Assembly (NCBI GenBank): GCA_002633005.1
Contig: NMRA01000963.1
Location: 17,895-64,656, forward strand
Length of the DNA stretch: 46,762 nucleotides
From: Phoronis australis
Taxonomy: Eukaryota; Phoronida; Phoronidae
Reading direction: 5' to 3'
How positions within the stretch are numbered: the stretch's first letter is position 1; each line of letters starts with the position of its first letter. Both the position numbers and the translations under genes were made by a program. Shown piece after piece: positions 33,001-43,624 of this stretch. The notes under the pieces were generated by a model. It was given only the letters and a program-made list of their open reading frames with translations. It was not told the DNA's origin and made no database searches.

Positions 33001-36000
33001 GGTTTTATAAACACAGGAGTACCTCGTAGTGGTTTCCCCGGAACCACGTCCTTGCAACTGTGCTCTCTGAGGCTCAAATCGAGTTGTATGTAAACTATCT
33101 TATTCCAGCACCGCTTACTTCAAGTTTCAAACAAAGACAAGAGCTTTTTGAGACAGTCACAAAGATTATTTCATTGGTAGAAATTAACAAACCGAAACTG
33201 AAGGGCTTTTGTAAATACATATTGCTAGCAGAAAATGTGAACAAATCGTTATGGTTCACACTCACTTACATGTACATACAGATGACAGGCTCCCAGATTA
33301 ATTAAACGTGGAAATGTGATGCTTATAACGAAACCAAAAAGCGAGTCTTGGAAAGTGTAACTCTAACTATTGTTCCCCTCATTCGACTCAAGAACGTACT
33401 GAACATCCTGCCACTAGGCCAATGTCCTTCAGAGGTCGATCTGAAAGAGCGCACGCTCCCACAAAAAAGTCATCACAACATTTTTGCCGTGGTCTCGAGA
33501 CCGGTGATTTTTGATGGCGCCTCCTAGCGACCAAATATTTCAAAATGTACTTGTTATAATTTATTGATCCGACATGAGTAAATAGCACAAGCTAGCAAGT
33601 GTTGGCTTCCTAGTGCAGTTACAAGTTTTCTCCGGGGCGAGAAACCCCTGTTTGATCACAATAAAACGCGGATGGGATCAAATTCAGCTTGCTGTCAACA
33701 CTTCAATACAGAACAGTCGTGCAGTGGGATAACATCTAATGTAGGTCTGGGGTACCGGTCTTGGTTATAACTTTGATAAGGTAAACTTTACACCCCAAAT
33801 GTTTACCTTGCATAATAAAGCGAAGAACAACACCACAACCTAGAGAGCTGTTGCATAACTCAAAGTGGTTCCGTTGATCTCGGATAAAATGTGGCTACAA
33901 AATGATGTACAGAGCTTCGACTTGCTGACACCTACAGTCAAGAGGCACGTTTAAAGCGAATAGGGAAAATGTTTTAATTATATTTAAATGTTTACATCGC
34001 CGTTTGTTGTCTGTGTAAAACAACAGCAGAAATCCCATGCAGAATCTCACTTAGGCCTACATGTAATATGAGCCCATGTGCTGCAAAATTCAAGTACTGA
34101 CGGCATGAATTGACTAACACCATTTACTTTAAAGTAAAGCATTCTATGACGGCGTCAATCCCATAGAGGGCAGTGTAAATTCCTGCTTGTTACTCTGTCT
34201 AGTTCTCTACCACGCTTGTGCGCATGCTCTAAGCTTCCCAGACTCAAAATTGGGCATCCATGTACTAAAAACCCATGCCCTGGAATGCGTACGCATCGAT
34301 TTTCACTAATTGTTTGAAAGTCTCTGAAATACTCACCGACTTTAAAGTGCTGGACACCTTCTCCCAATGCAACGATGGTCCCACTCGCTTCATGACCCAG
34401 GATCAGCGGCCCCGTGATGGGGACACCTGACATCGACATGTTCTTCCAACGGTGGATATCGGACCCACAGATACCTACTGAGTGTACCCGTACCTGAACC
34501 TCTAGAAAAGCAAACGTTTTAACTAGGGTAAACATCCAAAGCAAGTACCCACCGAGTTGGTAGAGTCGGCTCAAGAAACCTTCCGCCAAAGACATGTATA
34601 CTTAACACGACTGAGGTCGCTTGGAATAATTGGTGAACAATTAACATAGGCGCCCCCAGGGGGCGGGGGGGCTCGGCAAGGCTCGAACGAGCCCTCCAAT
34701 TTGGCAAATTGGGCAAAAACGTCCGCCTCAGTAAAACAAAACTTCTGAGTAAATGAGACAAATGACGATAAGAATTCGGCGCGGATGCACGATTGGCAGG
34801 CCTGAACCTAGTGGCCCTGTTTATAGGGTCGGTGCACGCATATTTAATACTTGATTAAACCAACGGAAACTGGTCACCAGTATTAAAATGGGAACTAAAC
34901 TTGTATGGAAACACGGGATCTATTCAACAAGAACACGTAGCGTAACTGTGTTACATCTAGTATGAAATAGCCCATATAATCTTAAAGTCAATATTTCACT
35001 AAAAGAAGATGTAATGTTCAGGGAGTTTCCGTTTCCAATCTGTACGTTTCGTCTGCTGCACTTCTGAAAATGTTTGCTTGGATAAGTGTCCAGGACGCAA
35101 ATTTTGTGAGTGGCCAGATTCGAACCGCGCGCAAGCACGAAGTCTGCGTAGCCNACGATTGGCAGGCCTGAACCTAGTGGCCCTGTTTTTAGGGTGGGTG
35201 CACGCATATTTAATACTTGATTAAACCAACGGAAACTGGTCACCAGTATTAAGATGGGAACTAAACTTGTATGGAAACACGGGATCTATTCAACAAGAAC
35301 ACGTAGCGTAACTGTGTTACATCTAGTATGAAATAGCCCATATAATCTTAAAGTCAATATTTCACTAAAAGAAGATGTAATGTTCAGGGAGTTTCCGTTT
35401 CCAATCTGTACGTTTCGTCTGCTGCACTTCTGAAAATGTTTGCTTGGATAAGTGTCCAGGACGCAAATTTTGTGAGTGGCCAGATTCGAACCGCGCGCAA
35501 GCACGAAGTCTGCGTAGCCTCGTTCCCACTTCACGTATTGTTCCTGACTGTATACAGTAGATGTTAGTCTATGGTTAATAATGATTAGACAACAGATTGA
35601 TAACGTGCAAATTATCAACTAAGACCGGGCTTCCCAACATGGGCAAAGATTGGTCACCTTGTTGTAATCGATTTTGTTTAATCCACGTTGCCGTCCGCTC
35701 AGAAGGTGTAGCGCTGGTAAAAATTCACGCACCGTGTAGACAGGGCTGGTGTTAGTTCGGAGTAAATGAAAGGGTATTGCGCACTGACGCAACCCTTATC
35801 CTACACTACTGCATCTGTGTTAGTATACAGTGTAATGCTGAGTTCACTGTGCCGGTTTGCATGAAACAGTCCCAAATAGGGACTCAGCTAAGTTTCCTAA
35901 ATCGTATGCGTAATCGTGTTTTTGTTTACATACAGATGCGAGCTCCTTCTTTCATTTCATCTTCATTATGAGCTCCTCTTTGACTGATGATATTTTCTAA

Positions 36001-37783
36001 TAATATACAGTGTATGCATGAAATGACCCCTATAGATTTTCGATAACATTGAGAAATGAGAATTCAACATCGAGTTCACTCTGGACTTGTGTCAAAACCA
36101 AAAATCGGCCTAGTAATGAAACTAAAAAGCTTAAGAAAGGACAATCGGTGTTTTTACAAGTCTACAAATACGCAGTACATGTAGGTTTAGGAAACTAAGT
36201 TGAGTCCCTATTCGGGACTATTTCATGCAAGTACTGGGCACAGAATACTTAGAGTAATCAACTAAGAAAACAGCAATTGTAAAATAACTAGCTAGTGTTT
36301 TTTATTCCCGAATTTTCATGAATGTGAAAGTAGCGACTACTATCAGGCTAGTCACCTCAAGCGGATTGCCTAATGAAGAATTCAATAGTCAGGAATTTAC
36401 ATGTAACTTCATTTTCGCCACAAGAGGAAATCGACTCGGGATTTCGCGTTTAAGTCCGACATGCGGCTACTGACTACACGGGGTGACGGAAACACTAGTA
36501 TTACTACTTCACTACACAAGAGCAAATGTTTGTCCAGTTATTAGAATGCGCTTTGGACAAAAAGTAATGCAGTAAAAATCAGATGTTTACCTCCTTCTTT
36601 TGGTTGTGGAATTTCTGTTTCCATCTGAAAATCAATCGAAATACGTAGACACGTAACGAAAAGGATCACAATTCAACATCTAAACCCACTGGAGATGCTA
36701 CATGTACATGAGTAAATTATCAACGCATTACCTGCAATTGCACATTCATTACATTTACACCCAAATTATTTAATCTGATTTGAAAGGAAAGTCTCGGGCC
36801 AAAACACTCCCGGTTGTTGCATGGGATATGCATACTAAGTTAATAGCTTTGACCAGGGCTTTGATCGAGCAAAACCCCTTGTTTTGCGATTCATTTACAA
36901 ACCGCCATGTCGCACGGCTGGCAACCTGAAGTAGAAGCCGGTGACGTTATCAGTATTATGCAATTTAAGGAATACATGTATGTAGAACTCTAAATTCAGA
37001 GCGTCAAATCTCAAATATGGCTGATTGAATTCTCATTAAACTTTCAGATACTATGATTTACATGGGGGGAGCTTCGGGAGGCAAATTGGGCAAAAGGCCG
37101 CCTCAATGAAACAAAACGTCCGAGCAAACGACAAAAATGTGCACAGGAATTCGGCGTGGATGCACAATTCGTAAGCCTGAACCTAGTGGTCCCGTTTTTG
37201 TCTTTTTTAGTCCTCGTTGATTTTTTCAGTACTCATACCCAAATATCCGGAGCCCCCTATATTTTAGGCTGGGTGCGCACGTGTTGTTGGACATGGCACA
37301 CTGGCGTTGGGTACGTTCATAGACGTCATACCCATGTTTTAGTCGCCTTCTGTTTTTTTCGTTTAAGGGATACTGATTCACAATAATTGTGACATCAGAT
37401 TCAGTGCTATACATGTACAGTGTAAAGGAAGGTTTCGTGGCTGACAATGCAATCATTTGTCAAAATACGGTGAAATGCTCATGAATCTGTCATGTGGAGT
37501 TTATCTCCGCTAGCGAAGTATCAGGCTGCGGCCGCTGAGTTCGAATCCGCCTTGGAACTGATCGAAAAAACACCGATTTATTTTTCGACGAGTTGGTTTT
37601 GAACTTGTTAAGGGGGATTCAATTTGATGTCTTCTTCGTTTCTAGATCATTCTGGTTATGGATTGGACAATAAATAACCAAGTATGTTTTCACACTCGTG
37701 CTTATTTTTAGTATATATTTTGAACTTACCAACTGCAAAGTTTTCTTTGACAGCAGCAACGCTGATGAATTTTCGCCCTTCAT
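26098..37783 (-). CDS. SORD: Sorbitol dehydrogenase (L-iditol 2-dehydrogenase), complete eight-exon gene
   Basis: Oxidises sorbitol to fructose with NAD+, the second step of the cytosolic polyol pathway. Eight coding exons sum to 1059 nt, giving 352 residues (human 357), with consistent phases. Zinc-dependent medium-chain dehydrogenase features: catalytic zinc ligands Cys41 (VGICGSD), His66-Glu67 (GHEASG) and Glu152 (ALLEPLSV); nucleotide-binding GAGPIG at 176-181; Asp200 at the end of the second beta strand, which favours NAD+ over NADP+. Cys96, Cys99, Cys102 and Cys110 form the full structural zinc lobe that vertebrate SORD has lost. Exon borders: 37783-37730, 36624-36591, 34501-34337, 32220-32061, 30556-30372, 27830-27655, 27389-27265, 26257-26098. 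Start chosen at the first Met before the conserved N-terminus. A related ketose reductase is the main alternative. Confidence 0.93.
27265..27389 (-). CDS. SORD: SORD coding exon 7
   Basis: Encodes [14 protein letters not shown] and [13 protein letters not shown], the conserved F-R/Q-R-Y-x-N region. Acceptor gtttttcag, donor GTAATT, ends in phase 2. Separated by only 265 bp from exon 6. Confidence 0.92.
27655..27830 (-). CDS. SORD: SORD coding exon 6
   Basis: Residues 200-258: Asp200 (coenzyme ribose), [15 protein letters not shown], then VTIECSGSE, typical of the central NAD domain. Acceptor ctttctgcag, donor GTTAGT, ends in phase 0. Confidence 0.93.
27831..30371. other. SORD intron 5
   Basis: 2.5 kb, contains the (CA)n tract at 29990-30066. 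Open frames within (28000-28308 plus, 29378-29686 minus) show no family signature. Confidence 0.5.
29990..30066. repeat. (CA)n microsatellite
   Basis: Starts imperfect (cacacacacgcacgcacgca) and ends in a long pure CA run. Likely polymorphic. Confidence 0.9.
30372..30556 (-). CDS. SORD: SORD coding exon 5 (Rossmann start)
   Basis: Residues 138-199: [18 protein letters not shown] with zinc ligand Glu152, then [20 protein letters not shown] and a further I-G completing the dinucleotide-binding loop. Donor GTAAGC. Confidence 0.94.
30557..32060. other. SORD intron 4
   Basis: 1.5 kb of noncoding sequence without recognised repeats. Confidence 0.45.
32061..32220 (-). CDS. SORD: SORD coding exon 4 (structural zinc lobe)
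   Basis: Residues 86-137: DRVALEPG, then the C-x2-C-x2-C-x7-C lobe ([15 protein letters not shown]), then ending in FCYK. Acceptor ctttctag, donor GTATGA; ends in phase 2. Confidence 0.93.
32221..34336. other. SORD intron 3
   Basis: 2.1 kb. A minus-strand CTCF-like core (plus text ggcgcctcctagcg at 33516-33529) is the only motif noted. Confidence 0.4.
34337..34501 (-). CDS. SORD: SORD coding exon 3 (catalytic zinc)
   Basis: Residues 31-85: VGICGSDIH with zinc ligand Cys41, then LGHEASG with His66 and Glu67. Acceptor ttttctag, donor GTGAGT. Starts and ends in phase 1. Confidence 0.93.
34643..34851. repeat. MITE-family copy in SORD intron 2
   Basis: Inverted relative copy of the 14236-14469 family: 'aaaacgtccgcctcagtaaaac' near 34710-34740 and an end 'gggtcggtgcacgcata' at about 34839. 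Ends are mutated, so the borders are approximate. Partly repeated in the duplicated segment that follows. Confidence 0.55.
34789..35518. repeat. 365-bp direct duplication across a single N
   Basis: 34789-35153 and 35155-35518 are almost identical, differing at a few bases (for example tttatagggtcgg versus tttttagggtggg). The copies meet at one N (35154). This is the signature of two unmerged overlapping contigs or haplotypes rather than a biological tandem repeat. Lies in SORD intron 2. Confidence 0.8.
35400..35519 (-). repeat. tRNA-derived SINE fragment (second copy at 35035-35153)
   Basis: On the minus strand GCGGTTCGAATCTGGCC is a perfect B box, followed by 'tttgcgtcctggacacttat' and 'ccaagcaaacattttcag', the usual post-tRNA body of widespread invertebrate SINEs. 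The A box is poor. It lies within the duplicated segment, so appears twice. Confidence 0.5.
35520..36590. other. Rest of SORD intron 2
   Basis: No repeat or exon recognised. 'ctaagtttcctaaatcg' near 35889 and 'aggtttaggaaactaagttg' near 36182 are inverted relatives, as are 'gtcccaaatagggact' and 'agtccctattcgggac', suggesting a foldback of about 330 bp. Confidence 0.4.
36591..36624 (-). CDS. SORD: SORD coding exon 2 (34-nt micro-exon)
   Basis: Encodes [11 protein letters not shown] plus the first base of the next Glu, between acceptor gattttcag and donor GTAAAC. The P-x-P-x-x-x-E-V stretch is the conserved N-terminal strand in this family. Too short for automatic detection; supported by phase on both sides. 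Confidence 0.85.
37063..37286. repeat. MITE-family copy in SORD intron 1
   Basis: Contains 'aaaaggccgcctcaatgaaac' and 'cgtccgagcaaacgac' and ends 'ggctgggtgcgcacgtg', aligned with the inverted 14236-14469 element and with 34643-34851. Shares 'gcctgaacctagtgg' with the 34.8-kb copy. Confidence 0.6.
37500..37560 (+). repeat. Possible tRNA-like fragment
   Basis: GAGTTCGAATCCGCC is a perfect B box. TAGCGAAGTAT upstream is an imperfect A box but too close for a normal tRNA. May be a SINE remnant. Confidence 0.3.
37730..37783 (-). CDS. SORD: SORD coding exon 1
   Basis: Encodes [18 protein letters not shown] and ends at donor GTAAGT in phase 0. The frame stays open upstream, but homologues start at a Met near here. 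A MITE begins 38 bp upstream. Confidence 0.8.
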
Positions 37784-37820
37784 GGTCGGTAGGTCCGTGT
37801 GCGTTTGCCGTGAATGAGTC

Positions 37821-37976
37821 CAGTGCTGTAGTGGTAAAATTAGAGGTAAGTAGGCGCCCAGAGACCCCTGTATCACCTTGAGCACTGAACGTAAATTACG
37901 GTGAGTAGGCGCAACGTTCAAATGCCAAAAGGTGGCTGGCTGCGCCTGCGTGCGCCTACGCCCCACTACAGCACTG
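37821..37976. mobile_element. hAT-type MITE at the 5' end of SORD
   Basis: Ends CAGTGCTGTAGTGG (37821-37834) and CCACTACAGCACTG (37963-37976) are exact inverted repeats. Both flanks carry aatgagtc (37813-37820 and 37977-37984), a perfect 8-bp target duplication as made by hAT transposases. At 156 bp and noncoding it is non-autonomous. It lies 38 bp upstream of the SORD start codon, so it is in the 5' UTR, promoter or a 5' UTR intron. On the minus strand its end reads ttttaccactacag, a plausible splice acceptor. Confidence 0.9.
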
Positions 37977-37984
37977 AATGAGTC

Positions 37985-40900
37985 TTGAATCGCTGGTTTA
38001 ATCAAGACAGCGCGAATACGTGAGAAAGGTCTACTACAAACTCAATCGTAATGCAAATGACGACAATACTAAACAGTCTTGCTTTGGTGTATTGCTCTTT
38101 AACGTGTACGCAAGTATTGAATAACCAAAGTGCACTGCCATACCTTGCTTGTTGGCAGCTTGTACAACCTGTAGATGTAATCTATAAATAAACACAATAA
38201 CGAGACTGACATAGGTAAACTTAGCCCGAAACGGTACTGTAACACATGTCTACACGTACTATAATTTAAAATCCGCAGTGGATGAAACAAGAACATCACT
38301 CATATTAGACAATCATGGAAAGCAGGTGAAACTTACATCAATTGTCCCTACAACTTTCAAAACTCCTCCTCAGAACGTACCCTAATTTGTCCGTCAGTAG
38401 CAGCTAACCTGCTTGTACTGAGAAAACTGGGTCAACCTTGAATGGATAAGCATTCTACCGCCAAAATCACACCACACAAAAAAGGCATTGAAACAGACTA
38501 AATAGAGGGTGATCATGACAAAAATAACATCTGCACAGAACGGTGGGTCTATGTTATTTTATAGTTCGGTAAGGCCATTGACGCAGCTCACTGAGCTGAG
38601 CTAATTAGGGGGAAGGGAAATCTGTATACTAGACACGATGGCTCTCACGTCCGGTTCCTGAGATACAACCAAACTACCAGAAATGAGGATGACGCCGTGA
38701 CGGTTGCTCGCGAAGAACAGGGCTCAAACCCGGATGAAATGTGGTCCTGAATAATGTAGCGTTACCTCAATCGCATCAAACATTCGAATCAGACGTGCTC
38801 AAATGTAGTTGGAGAATGACTTGGAATTTTTTTTCATCTGTTCGTACTCCGGCTCCTAACAGTGAGTTGTGGACTGACTCGGTTATAAATGTATATTTCC
38901 CGGCCGCCAACTGCACAACTCCCCGTCCACAGAGAAAGTCACTCAAAGCATTCGGAAAAGAATCCGACATTTTGAAGATACACACTTATAGATAACTTCG
39001 GCTACACGTTACACATGAACGCAGACTTGACAGGCCGATTTTCTTTGCTTACTAAGTCACAGAGGTGACATACACTGTACACGTTCGCGTTCTGTACAAA
39101 AGTCAAGACAGTTGATCTCGCAAAATTTAATTACCGATTACACACAAAGGATCATTATATCCATGGAATTTTAATTGTGTTTTTAAAGTTGAGTGATTGG
39201 GGAGACGAGGTACTTTAGCGTTTGATTCTTACACTGTTAAATGTTTGCCAAGACCTCTGTACTGAGGCCCTCCTGGCGTTGCTGATTTGTGTCAAAAAGG
39301 CCACAGTAATCCGAAAGTAGTTAGTGTGTTATGTGCCAAAACTCTGTTGAGGATGCGGAAACACAATGTAGAGTATTTTCCTTCGCGTCAACCTATTTCC
39401 ACTTTCCGGGAGCTGAAATGTCTCGAAAAGGCTGGAACCTGTTGTCCTTAGAATGAAGCATCTAATTTCATTACAGTGTTCAGCCATGTAATGTGTACCT
39501 GGTATTGTATGTCAAAGTGTTTAAAAAGTTTTGATACATCCAGCTGGGTTAACAAAATACAAAAAATTAGATAAATACTGAAATTTCCTCCATGAGTTAG
39601 CGACGTCCGCTCTCACGGAATTCAGCTTGTGGCCAGGGGTCTTATTAACTTTCTAGCCAATATGTGGTGCTTTAACAAGACGACGCGCCGTCGAGGTCAA
39701 GACATAATCTAATAAGAGTGAAACCCGCACAGCTGTCTAACCACTGGGGGTCCTTACACTGAACACTATAAACTACACATGATGCATTACCCTTAGAAGT
39801 CTTGTCCTTGACATTAAGCAGTTTGCTGCAGAGAGGATTTAGCAGTTTGTGGATGATAGATTTGTCAAACTGTTCATTACTTGGTTAACGGATCAAAGTA
39901 AGGATAGAATATAAGTAACCGTTTCTTACAAGCCTCTGTGGGTAAATTTTGTGAAAAGAAGATGTTATCACCTTGCTGGGCGTAGAAACACAACTTTTTG
40001 TATAAAAAGCGCCTCGTTTGGTTGGTTATGGGGTTAATTGTAGATATCTGTTGTTCTGAAAACTCGTTTACTAGCAGGACGTTTCACATTACAGCAGAAA
40101 TGGTGTCGTCAACGATTAATAACTTTCATGATATGTAACTTTCCCACGAGGTAAAAGTTCTCCAATCCTCAAAAATTCAATCTTTGCGATGCATCCTCAC
40201 AGAACTGCGGGAGTCACCCCTGGTTTTCATTATACAACGTTTTTGTATATAGTCTGTTAAAACTTGTTGCAAGTTTATCTTGCAATAACCAGGTGTTGTG
40301 AACTTATTTTTTGTGTTTTGATTCAACCAGAGCTCCCTGAAAAACAAATGACGTATGGAGATTATTCGAGATTTAGTGCAAATTTTGCAGCAGCAACCTA
40401 GGAAGTCTCTTACAGGCAAGTCATAAATCCGTCGCCCTCTCTATAAGTCGAAATGTGGCAAAGGTTAAGTAAGACGGAATTGGCTTCTACCTGTGATTAG
40501 TAATATCAGCTCACCCACTTTGGACACGTCGGTGTCATGTATTATGTTCTTTGCTAAAATGCGCTCCCTCGGTCAAAACCTTGCAAGTTTGCGGTCACCT
40601 GTTCAATGAAAAATGCCTCCTGATTGCCATGTACTGTATTTCCCCATCTTCTAACGCCGGAAGGGTTGCATTTAATGCGCATATGGGCTCTTGGAACTGA
40701 TGCACACCAAGACGTGCCATAGTAAATTGACGGTAGCGGGATTACAAAGGTTGGGGACCACCGGGAACACCAGGGACACCGATCTGAGGGGTCATGACGA
40801 TGGAGGAACATCAAGGCCGGTATCAACATTATTATCGTGTGGGGAGTTTTTCGAGGTGGAAATTTTAAAGAGACTGACGATTTAGGAAAAACCTGCCATT

Positions 40901-43490
40901 TCGTGTGTCTGCCTTTTTCACAGATGCAATAAGTCGCAGAATGTACCGATTTTCCCAGCCAGATTTTGTCTAGACGATGATACCGACGCTAACTTTCAAA
41001 TTACAGAAATCACCCAGAGGCGTGCAAAGGTCTAGTGATGCCCGAGACTATTTTTCTATTTGGTGACCCTCTCTCTGTTCAAATGCACGGACCCTAGTAC
41101 TAAGTAAAGAAATGAAACATGAAATATAAAATTTAATCAATAAAACTACAAATCAGTGCCAATTTAATAAAGATAATTCATACAAGTAAGTGATTGGATG
41201 CCCCCTAAGGAAGATGTCCGTTGCCGTAGCTGCGTCGATCGCCACCCCCCTTCCNGCCCCCCACCACCGCCAGTCCCCAGAAATCCTAAAAATCAGGTGA
41301 AAAGTGCATGTCGACCAGCAAGGCATTCAAATTCAAGGAGACAAAAGAATACCTGAATCTCCTTCAAAATTTCAACTTCCCCAATAAAAACTGTAGATAT
41401 GACATAAAGGCTACAGTACATGTACGTCAGAGAAAAAGTGGGCTAAGGGTTCGCCAACTAGCGTTCTTTCCATAACAACAGACCCAGCAACCGTAGCCAT
41501 TCGTAGACTTCACATGCAAAACACAAAAAAATGTCAAATATTAGATGTTAGTTCTCATTTTAAACGATGTCTAAATTTGCAGCATACTTCACTCTAAGTG
41601 ACTTCCTGGAGAACCGTGCGTACAAGTAGAATCAGGTAAAAAATCAATTTGTAAATAAATTGCAGTTTTAAAGAAACGCCCCAACTTAAAAATAAGTGTG
41701 AACATATAAAAATATTGCTGTTATTTCATTGTAAAGTAAACAAAATATAAAAGTGTTGCATTGTAGGGTAGAGATGAAATATTATCACACTCATTTACCT
41801 AAAAACAATCTCCCAAAACAAGACTTTTGGTAGATTGAAATAGAAATTGGTATTCTTAACGATGTCCTGCAGGCTGGGTTATTTGTAAATTAGTACTTTG
41901 TTTGCATTTTCACTATTTAACGCGACTAAGCATCGTTAAATAGTAGGCTCAACCGTGGTTAAAAAAACCCCGATTGTTATCTCTTGACCTGACCCATAAG
42001 CACTGTAAAAGGAAGTGAAAAGACTGTGTATTAAATGCAACATTTGTTTGCTAAGTAGCCTCATTTTCAACCTTCGTCGTTATTATGTTATAAGTTGACC
42101 TAACAGGCTTGAGGAGACGTATCACAGAATTGTGTGCGTATTTGTTTTTTGAATTTTACCTTTCTGTACCACCTAGCACAGAGTACTTGTCAACAGTTCT
42201 CAGGTAAATGAAATTTGCATGGATTCAGGTATCTGACGGGTGTAAGAAGAGAATTAGTTTGGTCGTAATTCATTGCTTTTGTTATTGCGCTATGATAAGT
42301 GTCTATACTACAGCAGTATTTGGTGATTAGGGTAAAACTGTCGGCAGTACACAAGTTCATGTACACGCAGTTAGTAGCTGTATATTCCATGGGCAAGTGG
42401 CTAAATCAATGCTTTCAATACTCACCCTTACGGGCTGAGAAGAGCATCTCCGTCCCCTATAAAACATGTAATTTCATTACGATGATCTGCTTCCAAGAAT
42501 ACGGAACAACTGGGATAGTTTGATAGCAGCAAGATCAGAATAGCATGGGGCACGTGCGGGATGTGCATGGGTCCACTCTGACAGTCATATTGTGGGATCG
42601 ACAAGTCTGCGTATTCATCCAAACAATAGAATTTAACAGCGTTAAAGCATTATCTTGACCTGAAAATAGATAGCCTGTAATAGTTTACAAGTGACTTTAA
42701 AAAACAGAACTTGAACGCTAATCGCTTATCTATGTGATTGCTCAGTCAAATTAGTTAGAAACAAAACATATTGAGGCTGTGTGAATATGAGGTACGTTGA
42801 AAGTCGTCATATGTTTTTAAAAATGAGATTTGTGTCGAAAATAACCTGCCGTAAATGACTCTACCGTGTTCAGTAATTCTTGTGACAGTGTGTTGGGGAA
42901 CGAAACTGTGCAGTATATGCTATCTACATGTACATGTACGTGTATTAGAGCCCCGAAGTACGTCATAAGGGCAAAGGTAATCCACTTCAAAATGTTTTGT
43001 TTTCACATGTAGTCCCTAAACGTAGTCAGTTACTTCAACTACACATTTTTTAGCGTAAACGATGTTCAAAGAACATTGTCGTTTAGTCCCTTCTATACGT
43101 TAGCACAGTTAGGACGGAGCATGCAAATGTATTAACATCTTAAAACTAATCTGCCAGTAAGCCGGTCATGTGACCATGTCGTTTTTATTCAAATTGAAAG
43201 CAAACAATACATTCCTAAAAAGGTAGCAAAAGCATGAAAAAATTGGTCGAATTGTAATTGATCATCAAATTCCGTAACTTCTTTTCCCGTTTTCTAAATT
43301 CTTTACCATTTTGTGAAGGTTCTGACTTTTTCATGAACACTGTGAACATTGCATATTAAATAGTGGACCTACACCTACATACATGTACATATAGATTTAA
43401 ACTATCGGTTAATGTCAATATAGTGCTTCCTTTAAAATGAGTTATGCGTATCCAGTTCAGTTCATATACCGAGTCAAATCCAACGTGTCA
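37985..43490. other. Intergenic region between SORD and the plexin exon
   Basis: Head-to-head genes share this 5.5 kb. A possible small non-coding first exon of SORD ends at a GTATGG donor near 38144 on the minus strand (after acceptor-like ctacag). N at 41255 lies in a C-rich tract. The frames at 40554-40829 and 42299-42523 are unassigned. No repeats recognised besides several ACATGTAC palindromes (for example 42922-42940). Confidence 0.4.
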
Positions 43491-43506
43491 GTTGATTGCC
43501 GCTGCC

Positions 43507-43513
43507 TATAAAA
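43507..43513 (+). promoter_or_regulatory. TATA box candidate upstream of the plexin exon
   Basis: TATAAAA lies 118 bp before the preferred ATG. It could drive an unspliced transcript; alternatively the exon is entered through the acceptor at 43618 from a distant first exon. Confidence 0.3.
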
Positions 43514-43624
43514 ATGATAAGTATGGAGTTTGAAAATTGCATGAAAATGATAAAAAGGTGTGACACCGACTACATTGGAAATATATCCATATGTACTAAT
43601 GCAGTTTTGCTTTTGCAGTTAACG

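Noticed and set aside
34920-35618. Two nearly identical minus frames (107 and 110 codons)
   Set aside because: They cover the duplicated segment and a SINE fragment; the duplication is probably an assembly artefact.
37500-37560. Functional tRNA gene
   Set aside because: Good B box only; A box imperfect and too close; no cloverleaf can be drawn.
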